Source: CAZXFA01 sp964640085 (lineage in GTDB: Bacteria; Actinomycetota; UBA4738; HRBIN12). Taken from it: a DNA stretch of 64,000 nt. The first letter of the stretch is position 1. Every line of letters begins with the position of its first letter. The notes below the pieces were generated by a model. It did no database searches, was not told where the DNA came from, and saw only the letters and a list, made by a program, of their open reading frames with translations. Both the position numbers and the translations under genes were made by a program. Shown here piece by piece: positions 7,539-16,231 of the stretch. The stretch is from positions 1-64,000 of the forward strand of contig CAZXFA010000016.1 of the NCBI GenBank assembly GCA_964640085.1, read 5' to 3'.

Positions 7539-8536
7539 CGATCCTCCAAGAGGCGCGCGACGAACGAGGAAGCTCGGAAGGGCTCGAGATCGTCGGGGCT
7601 CTCACCGACCCCCACCAGCTTGACCGGCAACCCGAGCCGCTCGCGTACGGCGAGGACCACCCCGCCCTTCGCGGAACCGTCCAGCTTGGTCAGCGCCACA
7701 CCGCTCACGTCGACCGCCTCGGCGAACTCCGCGGCCTGGGCGATCCCGTTCTGACCGGTCGTGGCGTCCAAAACCAGCAGGACCTCGTCGGGCGGATGCT
7801 CAGACGCCTTCTCCAGCACCCGACGCACCTTGCGCAGCTCATCCATCAGCGGCGTCTTGGTGTGCAGGCGTCCCGCCGTGTCGACGATCACGACGTCCGA
7901 GCCCCTGGCGCGCGCGGATCGCACCGCATCGAACGCGACCGATCCGGGATCGGCCCCGCGCTCCTGAGAAACCAGATGCGCCCCCGCCCGGTCGGCCCAC
8001 ACCGCCAGCTGCTCCGAAGCCGCCGCACGGAACGTGTCGCTCCCCGCGATGCTCACCTTCCGACCCTCGCGGCCCAGCCGGGTCGCCAGCTTGCCGATCG
8101 TGGTGGTCTTCCCCGAGCCGTTCACGCCCACGACCATCACCACCGCGAGTCTGTCCTCGGGGAGGTTCAGGGATGCGTCCTCGCCCAGGACCTCGACCGC
8201 CTCCTCGGCCACGAGCGCGACCGGGTCGGCACCCGGCTCGTATCGCTCGCGCACCTGCATGACGATCCGCTCCGCCGTCCCGGGACCGACATCGGCCCTC
8301 AGGAGGACGTCCTTCAAGCGAATCCACCCGTCGTCGCCGATCTCCGGCGCTCCGAACAGGGCGCGCACGCGAGCGCCGAGACCCCGGGAGTCAGCGGCCG
8401 GCCTCGGGGGCGTGCTGGGTGCCTCCGGCTGCGCGCGAACGCCGCGCCGCGATGCGGATGCGCGCCGCCGGGCGACCGCCATCCCGGCCACCAAGACGAC
8501 GAGCAGGATGGCGACGACCGCGATCGCGATCTCCAC
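7535..8536 (-). CDS. ftsY: signal recognition particle receptor FtsY
   Basis: A 333-residue SRP receptor. Residues 3-22 are a membrane helix (IAIAVVAILLVVLVAGMAVA) followed by an Arg-rich stretch, the usual membrane-tethered arrangement in actinobacteria. The NG domain follows, with GVNGSGKTTTIGKLATRLG (G1), DTFRAAASEQLA, VIVDTAGRLHTKTPLMDEL (G3) and TKLDGSAKGG (G4). Start is GTG at 8536, eleven bases after smc. The smc-ftsY pairing is typical of actinobacteria. Confidence 0.98.
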   Translation of the reverse strand: MEIAIAVVAILLVVLVAGMAVARRRASASRRGVRAQPEAPSTPPRPAADSRGLGARVRALFGAPEIGDDGWIRLKDVLLRADVGPGTAERIVMQVRERYEPGADPVALVAEEAVEVLGEDASLNLPEDRLAVVMVVGVNGSGKTTTIGKLATRLGREGRKVSIAGSDTFRAAASEQLAVWADRAGAHLVSQERGADPGSVAFDAVRSARARGSDVVIVDTAGRLHTKTPLMDELRKVRRVLEKASEHPPDEVLLVLDATTGQNGIAQAAEFAEAVDVSGVALTKLDGSAKGGVVLAVRERLGLPVKLVGVGESPDDLEPFRASSFVARLLEDR

Positions 8537-8547
8537 GGCGCCTCAGG

Positions 8548-11500
8548 CTATCGGACGGGGTCGGCTGTCGGCACCGCGACCGGCTCGGCCGCGACCGGCT
8601 CGCCCCCTCCCGGCTCGTTCCCGGGGTGATCCAGTCGCTGACCGAGGACCTTCGAGGTGCCGTCCTTGCCCATCGAGACGCCGTACATCATCTCGGCGAC
8701 CTCCATCGTGCGCTTCTGGTGCGTCACGATGAGCACCTGCGCGTCGCGCGCGAAGCCCTCGACCAGCCTGATGAACCGGTGCAGGTTCACGTCGTCCAGG
8801 GCCGGCTCGACCTCGTCCATCAGGTAGAAGGGGCTCGGCCGCGCCTCGAAGATCGCGAACAGGAACGCGAGCGCCGTGAGCGCCCGTTCCCCTCCCGACA
8901 GCAGGCTGATCCGGCGCACGCGCTTGCGTCCCGGACGCGCCTCGATCTCGATCCCGGTGTTCAGCAGATCCCCGGGCTCGGTGGCCACGAGGCGCCCCTC
9001 GCCGCCGGGGAACAGCTCCGCGATCAGGCGCTCGAACTCGGCCGCCACATCCCGATAGGCGGACTCGAGGGTCGTGGTGATCTCGGTCTCGATGCGCTGG
9101 ATCACCTCCAGGAGATCGCGACGGGCCTTCCGTACGTCCTCCAGCTCGCGCTGGAGGAAGTCGTGCCGCTCCTGGAGCGCCTCGAACTCGCCCCCCGCGA
9201 GGAGGTTCACCCTTCCGAGCAGGCCGAGACGGCGTTGCACGAGCTCCGCCCGGCGCTCGAGCGCAGCGACAGTGTCTTCCGACCCGAGCTCGGCTACCGC
9301 GTCCGCCGGCTCCTGCCCGAGCCCCTCGCGGAGCAGCCGCTCGGCGTCCCGTATCCGTCGCTCGAGGTCCCCACGCTGGCGGTCGTCCTCCTCGTACTCC
9401 TCACGGAGCCGGCCCAGCTCGGTGGAGGCCTCACGCCATCGGCGGTTGGCCTCGGCCTCCGTCTCGGTGGCCGCGCGCTCGGCCGCCAGGGCCTCCCGCC
9501 GCACGTCGGTGGCGGACCCCGCCTCGCGCTCGGCGCCGGCGAGGACCTCCTCCGCAGTGACCCGTTCACGCTCGGCCGCCTCTACGGCCGCCCGAAGCTC
9601 GTCGGGATCGCGCGAGGCCAACGCATCCCGCTCGGCCCGGACCGCGGCCAGGCGCGAGTCGATACCGCTCCTATCGCGCCGCAGGGTCTCCACCGCCACG
9701 CGGGCCTGGATCGGTGGCTCGGGGTGCCGGGGGAGCTCCGGGAGCTCGCGGGCGGCGGGCGTCGTCGTAGCCAGGGTCTCGCGCCAGCCGGCCGCCGCCT
9801 CCTCCAGGGCCCCGAGCCGTTGCGCGTGGATCTCCTCCTCCCGATCGATCGAGACCAGCTCGGTCTCGATCCGGGCGAGCACCTCGGCGGTCCGCGTGAT
9901 GGCCTCGTCCGCCTCCTCGATGCTGGCGTCCAGCCGCTCCAGCTCGTCCGCGATCGCGACCAGACGCTGCCGGCGGGGTCGCAGGGCGGCCCGCGCCTGC
10001 GCCAGGTCGTGCTCGACCACGGCGAGCTCTCGTCGGATCTCCGCGGCCCGCGAGTCCCCGGCTCGGGTCGTGCGGATCACGGCCGGACCGACCAGGACGC
10101 CCTCCCGGGTCACGAACGACGCCTTCGGGTGCAGCGTCTGCTTGGCCTCCGCCTCCTCGAGCGTCTCGGCCAGGTAGATGTCCGCGAGGACCGCGGTGAT
10201 GAGCCCCCGAACGGCCGGTTCGGCCTCGACGATCGAGAGCAGGGCGCGCTCGCCGTGCAGCGTGACCCCGGCAGGCCCACCCCCGGGCGTGGTGAGGGTC
10301 GCACCGTCGCCCGCCGGAGCGTCGGCGAGCGCGTGCGACCGGTCCGGGTAGACGACCGCGTCGGCCAGCGGACCGAGGCCGGCGCGGAGGGCGCGCTCCC
10401 ATCCCCGGCGGGCCCGGACCAGCTCGCCCAGGAGACCCAGCGTGCGATCGGCGCGGGATTCCCTGAATCGGGAGCCCGGCGTCTCCTCCAGGTCGTTCAG
10501 CCGCGCGAGGAGGACCTCCCGTCGCCGTTCGTGCCCCGAGATCGCCGCCTCGTTCTCGGCCACCTTCCCGGCCAGCGCGTGCCGCTCCCGCTCGAGTTGG
10601 GATCGCTGCTCGGACCACGGCGCCACCTCCGCGTCCAGTGCCTCGACGCGCTCTCGGAGCCCGTCCCGCTCGGTCTCGGCCGCGGTCCGCCGGTCGCGCA
10701 CCTGCCCAACCGCCTCCTCGACCCGCACCCGTTCACGCTCGGTCGACGCGAGGGATCGCCGGAGCGTCTCGATCTCTGCGCGGTGGGCGGCCGCCTCTTC
10801 GGTGAGCCGATGTCGCTCGTCCTCGGCTTCCCGTCGAGCCGTCACCGCGGTCGCGAACGCACGCTCGGCCTCGGCCAGCTCCACCTCCCGAACCTCCAGC
10901 TCGCGAGCCACCTCGGCGCGCCGGGCATCCTGCCGCGCCAGATCCTGGTCGAGCGCGCCCAGCCGCGCCCCCCGGCTCGCCTCGGCGGCGAGCGCCTGAC
11001 GGGCCTCGGACTCGAACCGGACACGCCGCCGGACCTCCTGCTCGGCCGCGGTCCGCGCCTCCTGCGCCTGCCCGAACGCCCCCTCGGCCTCCTGGAACGC
11101 CCAGACCGCGCGGGCTCGCTCGTCGGCCGCCGTCCGTACGGCCTCATCGAGCCCGTCCAGGTGCTCCCGCGCCCGGGTCCGCCGCGCCAGCCCCTCCTCC
11201 CAGCCGGACGTGCGCCGTTCCCGCTCGGTCCACAGGTCCCGAACCCGGCTGGCGGCCAGGCGCACGGCGATCGCGTCGGCCTCGGCCGTGAGCTCCTCGT
11301 GGCGGCGGGCCACGTCCGCCTGTTGCCTGAGCGGCTTGAGCTGACGTCGGAGCTCGGCCAGAACGTCCTTGAGACGGAGCAGGTCCTGGTCCAGCCCGAC
11401 CAGCTTGCGTTCGGCGCGCTCCTTGCGCCGGCGGTGCTTCGCGATGCCGGCCGCCTCCTCTACGTAGCGACGGCGATCCTCGGGGCGCGCCGACAGCACC

Positions 11501-11943
11501 TCCTCGAGCTGGCCCTGCCCGACCACGGTGTGGAGCGCCCGGCCGATCCCGCTCTCGGAGAGCAGCTCCTGGACATCGAGGAGCCGCACCACCTGATCGC
11601 CGATCCGGTACTCGCTCTCGCCGGAGCGGAAGATCGTCCGGCTGATCTCGATCTCGGTCATGGGCACCGGGATCAGCCCGGCCGAGTTGTCGATCACCAG
11701 CTTGACCTCGGCCATACCGAGCGCCGGGCGCTGGGGGCTGCCGGCGAAGATCACGTCGGCCATCTGGCCCCCCCGCAGGGCCCGAGCCCCCTGCTCACCC
11801 AGGACCCAGCTGATCGCGTCGACCAGGTTCGACTTCCCGGATCCATTGGGCCCCACGATGACGGAGATGCCGGGCGCGAACTCGAGGGTGGTCTTGTCCG
11901 CGAACGACTTGAAGCCTCGTATCTTGAGCGAGCGCAGGAACAT
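8548..11943 (-). CDS. smc: chromosome partition protein SMC
   Basis: A 1131-residue structural-maintenance-of-chromosomes ATPase. Head half one: MFLRSLKIRGFKSFADKTTL and GPNGSGKSNLVDAI (Walker A). Two long coiled coils rich in Glu, Arg and Ala flank a hinge domain near residues 500-650 (LLGELVRARRGWERALRAGL). The C-terminal half carries LLSGGERALTALAFLFA (ABC signature) and FYLMDEVEPALDDVN (Walker B). The ATG at 11943 matches the family start; the frame stays open upstream only over unrelated sequence. A TAGCAT box eight bases before the ATG suggests a leaderless transcript. It loads with ScpA/ScpB, not in this window. Confidence 0.98.
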   Translation of the reverse strand: MFLRSLKIRGFKSFADKTTLEFAPGISVIVGPNGSGKSNLVDAISWVLGEQGARALRGGQMADVIFAGSPQRPALGMAEVKLVIDNSAGLIPVPMTEIEISRTIFRSGESEYRIGDQVVRLLDVQELLSESGIGRALHTVVGQGQLEEVLSARPEDRRRYVEEAAGIAKHRRRKERAERKLVGLDQDLLRLKDVLAELRRQLKPLRQQADVARRHEELTAEADAIAVRLAASRVRDLWTERERRTSGWEEGLARRTRAREHLDGLDEAVRTAADERARAVWAFQEAEGAFGQAQEARTAAEQEVRRRVRFESEARQALAAEASRGARLGALDQDLARQDARRAEVARELEVREVELAEAERAFATAVTARREAEDERHRLTEEAAAHRAEIETLRRSLASTERERVRVEEAVGQVRDRRTAAETERDGLRERVEALDAEVAPWSEQRSQLERERHALAGKVAENEAAISGHERRREVLLARLNDLEETPGSRFRESRADRTLGLLGELVRARRGWERALRAGLGPLADAVVYPDRSHALADAPAGDGATLTTPGGGPAGVTLHGERALLSIVEAEPAVRGLITAVLADIYLAETLEEAEAKQTLHPKASFVTREGVLVGPAVIRTTRAGDSRAAEIRRELAVVEHDLAQARAALRPRRQRLVAIADELERLDASIEEADEAITRTAEVLARIETELVSIDREEEIHAQRLGALEEAAAGWRETLATTTPAARELPELPRHPEPPIQARVAVETLRRDRSGIDSRLAAVRAERDALASRDPDELRAAVEAAERERVTAEEVLAGAEREAGSATDVRREALAAERAATETEAEANRRWREASTELGRLREEYEEDDRQRGDLERRIRDAERLLREGLGQEPADAVAELGSEDTVAALERRAELVQRRLGLLGRVNLLAGGEFEALQERHDFLQRELEDVRKARRDLLEVIQRIETEITTTLESAYRDVAAEFERLIAELFPGGEGRLVATEPGDLLNTGIEIEARPGRKRVRRISLLSGGERALTALAFLFAIFEARPSPFYLMDEVEPALDDVNLHRFIRLVEGFARDAQVLIVTHQKRTMEVAEMMYGVSMGKDGTSKVLGQRLDHPGNEPGGGEPVAAEPVAVPTADPVR

Positions 11944-11951
11944 GCGGGGCG

Positions 11952-11957
11952 ATGCTA
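11952..11957 (-). promoter_or_regulatory. -10 box of a possible leaderless smc promoter
   Basis: TAGCAT on the minus strand, eight bases before the ATG of smc, with no ribosome-binding site in between. This fits a leaderless actinobacterial promoter and supports the shorter smc start. Confidence 0.4.
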
Positions 11958-12011
11958 GCAGTGCCTCGGTGCAGAGCCGGGTATCTGCCGCCCGGAAGTT
12001 CGGGGGGCCGA

Positions 12012-12281
12012 TCAGCCCGTGACGCGGAACCCCACCTCGCCGCCGGGCTCCTCGGGGATCACCTCTACCGAACCGACCTCCGCCAGCTCGGGTCCCCGCC
12101 GACACCAATCGACCATCGCGTCGACGGCCTCGTCGGGGCCCTCGAACACGGCCTGGACCCGACCGTCGGGCAGGTTGCGGATGGACCCGCCGAGCCCCCG
12201 CTGTCGGGCCCGCGCCGCGCAGGTCGTCCGGAAGAACACACCCTGTACCCGCCCCGAGACGATGACGCGGACGCGCTTCAC
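12012..12281 (-). CDS. acyP: acylphosphatase
   Basis: An 89-residue acylphosphatase, hydrolysing carboxyl-phosphate bonds. The active-site segment RVIVSGRVQGVFFR contains the phosphate-cradle arginine, and IRNLPDGRVQAVFEGP contains the catalytic asparagine. Length and fold order are normal. Start is GTG at 12281. It is the same-strand upstream neighbour of smc, as in Mycobacterium, and is divergent from pncA with only 17 bases between the two start codons. Confidence 0.93.
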   Translation of the reverse strand: MKRVRVIVSGRVQGVFFRTTCAARARQRGLGGSIRNLPDGRVQAVFEGPDEAVDAMVDWCRRGPELAEVGSVEVIPEEPGGEVGFRVTG

Positions 12282-12286
12282 GTGCG

Positions 12287-12293
12287 CATACTA
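12287..12293. promoter_or_regulatory. overlapping divergent -10 boxes for acyP and pncA
   Basis: Within the 17 bases between the divergent starts, the minus strand reads TAGTAT at 12293-12288, six bases before the acyP GTG. The plus strand reads CATACT at 12287-12292, six bases before the pncA ATG. Both spacings suit leaderless transcription, and the two boxes share five of seven bases. The TAGTAT box is the better match to TANNNT. Confidence 0.4.
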
Positions 12294-12298
12294 GGTCC

Positions 12299-12883
12299 AT
12301 GGCGAGATACGACCCCAAGACGGCGCTGCTCGTCGTCGACGTCCAGAACGACTTCGCCGACCCCAAGGGCAGCCTGTACGTGGAGGGCGGCGAAGAGGTG
12401 GTCTCCTTCGTGAACTACGAGATCGAACAGGCGCTCGCGGCCGGTGCGACGGTGGTGTACACGCAGGACTGGCACCCGCCCACGACCCCGCACTTCGAGA
12501 AGGACGGAGGCGTCTGGCCGGTGCACTGCGTGACGGACACGTGGGGCGCGGAGTTCCTCCCCAGCCTGCGGGTCGAAGGGCCCGTGGTGCGCAAGGGGGC
12601 CGACGGGAAAGACGGCTACTCGGGCTTCTCGGTCCGCGATCCACGGAGCGGTGACGTGTCGGCGACCCAGCTGGAATCGCTGTTGCGTGAACGCGGGATC
12701 GAGCGTCTGGTCCTCGCGGGGATCGCCACCGACTACTGCGTGGTGGAGACCACGGAGGATGCCCGACGTCTGGGATTCCCGGTCACGGTGCTGAAGGACG
12801 GGATCCGGGCCGTGGAGCTGCAGCGGGGGGACGCGGAGCGAGCGATCGACCGGATGCGGGGGTCCGGAGCGGAGATCGCCTGA
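12299..12883 (+). CDS. pncA: nicotinamidase/pyrazinamidase
   Basis: A 194-residue isochorismatase-fold amidase converting nicotinamide to nicotinate for NAD salvage. The catalytic triad is visible as Asp14 (LLVVDVQNDF), Lys99 (VVRKGAD) and Cys147 (GIATDYCVVET). The metal site is Asp57-His59-His65 (TQDWHPPTTPHF). The cis-peptide GIATDYC loop is typical of nicotinamidases rather than other isochorismatases. Length is normal. It is the only plus-strand gene in the first 19 kb and ends 15 bases from the convergent mutM gene. Confidence 0.95.
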   Translation: MARYDPKTALLVVDVQNDFADPKGSLYVEGGEEVVSFVNYEIEQALAAGATVVYTQDWHPPTTPHFEKDGGVWPVHCVTDTWGAEFLPSLRVEGPVVRKGADGKDGYSGFSVRDPRSGDVSATQLESLLRERGIERLVLAGIATDYCVVETTEDARRLGFPVTVLKDGIRAVELQRGDAERAIDRMRGSGAEIA

Positions 12884-12898
12884 GGGCCGCCGATCCCC

Positions 12899-13741
12899 TC
12901 AGCTCTGGCACTGTGGGCAGAAGTAGGCGTTCCGCCCTGAGATCTTCACGGCCTCGATCGGCGTGCGACACCGGCGGCACGGCAGACCGGCTCGCCCATA
13001 GACCTTCAGCTCGTCCTGGAACTCCCCGGGCTTGCCGAACAGATCCACGTATGCCTCGTCCTCCAGGGTCGTCCCCCGGAACCGGATCGCCTCCTGGAGG
13101 ACCTCCTGCATTGCTCGGTAGAGGCGGCGGACCTCTTGTGACGACAGCGAGTCGGACATCCGATCGTGCCGGAGCCCCGCGGCGAACAGCACCTCGTCGG
13201 AGTAGATGTTGCCTAGCCCGCTGATGAACTTCTGATCCATCAGCAGCTGCTTCATCTTGGCCGCGCGCTGGGAGAGCTCGGCCGCGAAGGCCTGCCAGGT
13301 GAACACGTGGTCGAGGGGATCGATCGCGATGTGCTGGAGGTCCTTGACCTTCCCCAGCTCGTCGGCCGGCGTCACGAACATCTCGCCGAAGGTCCGGGGG
13401 TCGACGAAGCGGAGGTCCCCGCCCTGCGTGAAGGTGAGGACCACGTGGGTGTGTGGTGGCAGCGCCTGCCGCCTGTTCCCCCGGAGCAGCTGCCCGCTCA
13501 TCCCGAAGTGCACGACCAGCACGTCCCCGTTGTCCATGTGGAGCAGCACGTACTTACCGCGCCGCTCGACCTTGGTGAACTTGCGCCCGACCACTCGGTC
13601 GGTGAACTCGCGACGCTTCCCGTGACGTCGGATCGCCCGCATCGCGTTGCGGGACGGACGGACCTCGGCCTCCGCCATCTTGCGTCCCACGACGTCCTTC
13701 TCGAGGTCCCGACGCATCACCTCCACCTCGGGAAGCTCCAC
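12899..13741 (-). CDS. mutM: formamidopyrimidine-DNA glycosylase-like protein lacking Pro1
   Basis: A 280-residue Fpg/Nei-family DNA repair glycosylase. It has the H2TH region (DQKFISGLGNIYSDEVLFAAG), the beta-hairpin lysine near residue 63 (RRGKYVLL) and a C-terminal zinc finger of form CRRC-x16-CPQC with the GRNAYFC segment. The family begins Met-Pro-Glu-Leu-Pro-Glu-Val-Glu, with the proline as N-terminal nucleophile. Here the gene begins GTG GAG CTT CCC, reading Met-Glu-Leu-Pro-Glu, so the catalytic proline is absent. A TAG stop directly precedes the GTG, so no earlier in-frame start exists. Whether this is a real variant or a three-base sequence error is undecided. Confidence 0.9.
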   Translation of the reverse strand: MELPEVEVMRRDLEKDVVGRKMAEAEVRPSRNAMRAIRRHGKRREFTDRVVGRKFTKVERRGKYVLLHMDNGDVLVVHFGMSGQLLRGNRRQALPPHTHVVLTFTQGGDLRFVDPRTFGEMFVTPADELGKVKDLQHIAIDPLDHVFTWQAFAAELSQRAAKMKQLLMDQKFISGLGNIYSDEVLFAAGLRHDRMSDSLSSQEVRRLYRAMQEVLQEAIRFRGTTLEDEAYVDLFGKPGEFQDELKVYGRAGLPCRRCRTPIEAVKISGRNAYFCPQCQS

Positions 13742-14473
13742 CTACGCCCCCTCCGTTCCTCCGGGTGTGGCCCGCTCCGTCAGCCGCACGTACGCCTCGT
13801 GAGCCGCCTGCTGCTCGGCCTCCTTCTTGGATCGACCGATCCCGCGGCCCCACGCCTGTCCGGCCAGGAACACGGTGGCGGTGAACTCCTTCTCGTGGTC
13901 CGGCCCGCGCTCGGTGATCCGGTACTCGGGGAGGGCGCGCACCTCCGCAGAGGCGAGCTCCTGCAGGATGGTCTTGTAGTCGCGCGGGCCGTCGCCGCTC
14001 TCGTACGCGATCATCCGGGGTCGGAACAGGCGCTCGATGACCTTCGAGACCTCTTTCAGGCCGCGGTCGAGGTAGATCGCTCCCAGCAGCGCCTCGAGCG
14101 CGTCCGCGAGGATGCTGCTCTTGTCACGGCCCCCGCTCATCTCCTCGCCCCTGCCCAGCAGGATGAACCGGCCGAGCCCGAGGTCCCTCGCGACATCCGC
14201 CAGCGCCTCCATGTTCACGATCGCCGCGCGCAGCTTGGCCAGCTCGCCCTCCGGCATGTCGGGGAACTCTCGGAACGCCATGTCGGTGACGACCACGCCG
14301 AGCACCGCGTCGCCGAGGAACTCCAGGCGCTCGTTGTTGACGTCCAACCCGTTCTCGAACGCGTGCGAGCGGTGCGTGAGCGCGGCTTCGCGCAGCGACG
14401 CGTCGCGGAACCGGATGCCGAGCACCCGGTCGAGCGCCTTGGCAGCCTTCGCGCCCGCGCGGTCGTCCGCCAC
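13742..14473 (-). CDS. rnc: ribonuclease III
   Basis: A 243-residue double-strand-specific endoribonuclease for rRNA and mRNA processing. The RNase III signature NERLEFLGDAVLGVVV is near residue 50, the second acidic cluster DKSSILADALEALLGAIYLD follows, and a C-terminal double-stranded-RNA-binding domain begins near DYKTILQELASA and ends KKEAEQQAAHEAYVRL. The start is GTG at 14473, four bases after the rpmF stop; a longer frame would overlap rpmF. It abuts mutM with no gap. The DUF177-rpmF-rnc-mutM order is classic. Confidence 0.96.
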   Translation of the reverse strand: MADDRAGAKAAKALDRVLGIRFRDASLREAALTHRSHAFENGLDVNNERLEFLGDAVLGVVVTDMAFREFPDMPEGELAKLRAAIVNMEALADVARDLGLGRFILLGRGEEMSGGRDKSSILADALEALLGAIYLDRGLKEVSKVIERLFRPRMIAYESGDGPRDYKTILQELASAEVRALPEYRITERGPDHEKEFTATVFLAGQAWGRGIGRSKKEAEQQAAHEAYVRLTERATPGGTEGA

Positions 14474-14477
14474 GCGG

Positions 14478-14654
14478 CTACTCGACCTCGATCGCCTGCC
14501 GACCCGCGTAGTAGCCACAGTTCCCGCATACCCGATGGGGCAGCTTGGGCTGGTGGCATTGCGGGCACTCCGAGTAGGTCGGGGGCTGTGCCTTCCAGTT
14601 CGCGCGACGTTTCGCACTCCGTGCGTGGGTCTGCCTCCGTTTGGGCACCGGCAT
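14478..14654 (-). CDS. rpmF: 50S ribosomal protein L32
   Basis: A short 58-residue gene. The protein reads MPVPKRRQTHARSAKRRANW and then ends with a zinc ribbon CPQC...CGNCGYYAGR. This is the four-cysteine L32 form. It sits between the DUF177 gene and rnc, its usual place, with GAAAGGACGT upstream of the ATG as ribosome-binding site. The rnc start follows four bases after its stop, so the two are probably coupled. Confidence 0.95.
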   Translation of the reverse strand: MPVPKRRQTHARSAKRRANWKAQPPTYSECPQCHQPKLPHRVCGNCGYYAGRQAIEVE

Positions 14655-14690
14655 CTCGACGTCCTTTCGTCTCGTTCCTCTCGGTCTGGG

Positions 14691-15197
14691 TCAGGATCGC
14701 GCGGGGGGGTCGAACAACCCGTCGAGCGCCGCCCAGCGCGGGTCCAGGTTCCGGTGTCCGGGGCACTCCCCGAGGTTGCGATCGCCCCCGCACACCTCGC
14801 AGATCCCCTGGCAGTCGGGGCGGCACAAGGGCGAGAACGGCATCTCGAGCACGACCGTGTCCCGGACCATCGGCTCCGGATCCAGGGTGAGGTCGGCCGT
14901 CAGCATGTATTCGTCCTCGGTGTCCGGCTCGCGGACGAACAGCTCCTGCATCGGCAGCTCGAATCCGCTGCGGAACTCCTTCAGGCACCGCGAACAGCGC
15001 ATCGCGAAGCTGCCCGCGACGCTCCCCGACACGAGGACCCCCTCGACCAGGCTTTCGAGCACCAGCTCGCCGGCCAGCGGCTCGTCCTCCGGCACCGCGA
15101 CCATCTCGGTCTGCAACCCCGGCACGGGCTCCTCGACCCGGACGGTCTTCGCACTGCCCGGGTGGTCGAGCAGATCGCGGACGTCGATCGCGCGCAT
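14691..15197 (-). CDS. DUF177 (YceD-like) protein
   Basis: A 168- or 169-residue DUF177 protein. A Cys-x2-Cys pair (MRCSRCLKEF) and a C-terminal cysteine cluster (CRPDCQGICEVCGGDRNLGEC) match the YceD/DUF177 pattern, in which CRPDCKGLCPxCG is typical. The family is always next to rpmF and has been tied to 23S rRNA accumulation in bacteria and plastids. The ATG at 15197 and the GTG at 15200 are both possible starts; each overlaps the upstream stop (1 or 4 bases). GGAGG precedes them. Confidence 0.93.
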   Translation of the reverse strand: MRAIDVRDLLDHPGSAKTVRVEEPVPGLQTEMVAVPEDEPLAGELVLESLVEGVLVSGSVAGSFAMRCSRCLKEFRSGFELPMQELFVREPDTEDEYMLTADLTLDPEPMVRDTVVLEMPFSPLCRPDCQGICEVCGGDRNLGECPGHRNLDPRWAALDGLFDPPARS

Positions 15198-15748
15198 CAC
15201 GCCTCCTCGTCCTCCTCCTCGAACACGGATGACTCGGGGCCTAGGTCCACGCTCGCCCCGGGCGTGGCGCCCCGCAGCTTGTCCCGTCCCGCCCGCACCT
15301 GATCGATCGTCCGGGACAGCGCCTGGTTCGAGCCGGCGACGTCCTCCAGGATCTTCTGGAGCGCACCCTCGAGCTGCGCCAGCTTGGCATCCACGTAGTC
15401 CTCCGCCTCAAGGCGGAGCGTCCGAGCCTGTTCCTCCGCCTCCGCGACGATGCGCTCGGACTCCTCGTTGGCCCGCTGAACGACCGCCTCGCGGCTCGCC
15501 ATCCGTAGCTGTTCCGCACGGGCCTGCTCTACCATCCCCTCGGCATCCCGGCGGGCCTTGGCCAGCAGTTCTTCCCGATCCTTGACGACCCACCGCGCCT
15601 GCTTGACCTCCTCGGGGATCGCCCCCTTCATCTGCTCGATCAGCTCGAGCACCTCATCCCGGTTGAGCAGCGCCGACGAGGACAGCGGCATCGACTTGGC
15701 GTCGCGCACCATGTCCTCGAACTGCTGGAGCCGGGCGGAGAGGTCCAC
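15197..15748 (-). CDS. DivIVA/SepIVA-like coiled-coil protein
   Basis: A 183-residue acidic protein. After an N-terminal segment (SARLQQFEDMVRDAKSMPLS, then LLNRDEVLELIEQMKGAIP) comes a long coiled coil from about 55 to 160 (ARRDAEGMVEQARAEQ..., ANEESERIVAEAEEQ) and an acidic tail. This plan and the position upstream of DUF177-rpmF-rnc match SepIVA of Mycobacterium (Rv2927c), a DivIVA-type protein needed for septation and polar growth. The match is by architecture and synteny; identity across the coiled coil alone is not diagnostic. Start is a GTG directly adjacent to the coaD stop. Confidence 0.8.
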   Translation of the reverse strand: MDLSARLQQFEDMVRDAKSMPLSSSALLNRDEVLELIEQMKGAIPEEVKQARWVVKDREELLAKARRDAEGMVEQARAEQLRMASREAVVQRANEESERIVAEAEEQARTLRLEAEDYVDAKLAQLEGALQKILEDVAGSNQALSRTIDQVRAGRDKLRGATPGASVDLGPESSVFEEEDEEA

Positions 15749-16231
15749 CTACGTCCTCGCGAGCTTGTCGGCCAGCCCGCTCCGCACCGCGTCGGGCACG
15801 AGCCCTCCCACGTCCCCGCCCAGCGACGCGACCTGCTTGACCAGGGAGGAGGACAGGAACGACCACTGGGGGTCGGTGGTCATGAAGAGGGTCTCGAGTC
15901 CTCCGAGCCGGTGGTTCATCTGGGCCATCTGGATCTCGTACTCGAAGTCCGAGACCGCCCGGAGCCCCTTGACGACCACCTCCGCCCCCCGGCGACGCGC
16001 GTAGTCCACGAGCAAGCCGGAGAACGAGTCCACCTCCACGTTGGGCAGTCGCGCCGTGACCTCCTTCAGCAGGGAGACCCGCTCCTCGACCGAGAACAGC
16101 GGCCGTTTCTCAGGGTTGTCGAGCACCGCAACCACCAGCGCGTCGAAGCGCTCCGCGGCCCGTTCGATGATGTCGAGGTGACCGTTCGTCACGGGGTCGA
16201 ACGTCCCCGGACACAGGGCGGTCAAGCCCAT
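15749..16231 (-). CDS. coaD: phosphopantetheine adenylyltransferase
   Basis: A 160-residue nucleotidyltransferase making dephospho-CoA from 4'-phosphopantetheine and ATP. The N-terminal ALCPGTFDPVTNGHLDII carries the TxGH-type nucleotide motif. VVKGLRAVSDFEYEIQMAQMNH and the C-terminal WSFLSSSLVKQVASLGGDV are family hallmarks. Length is normal. It abuts rsmD upstream and the SepIVA-like gene downstream with no gap, so rsmD-coaD are probably one transcript. Confidence 0.97.
   Translation of the reverse strand: MGLTALCPGTFDPVTNGHLDIIERAAERFDALVVAVLDNPEKRPLFSVEERVSLLKEVTARLPNVEVDSFSGLLVDYARRRGAEVVVKGLRAVSDFEYEIQMAQMNHRLGGLETLFMTTDPQWSFLSSSLVKQVASLGGDVGGLVPDAVRSGLADKLART

Noticed and set aside
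8419..11958. 1179-codon plus-strand frame opposite smc
   Set aside because: It is the antisense of smc, a certain gene; the product is a Leu/Arg/Gly-rich shadow typical of high-GC DNA.
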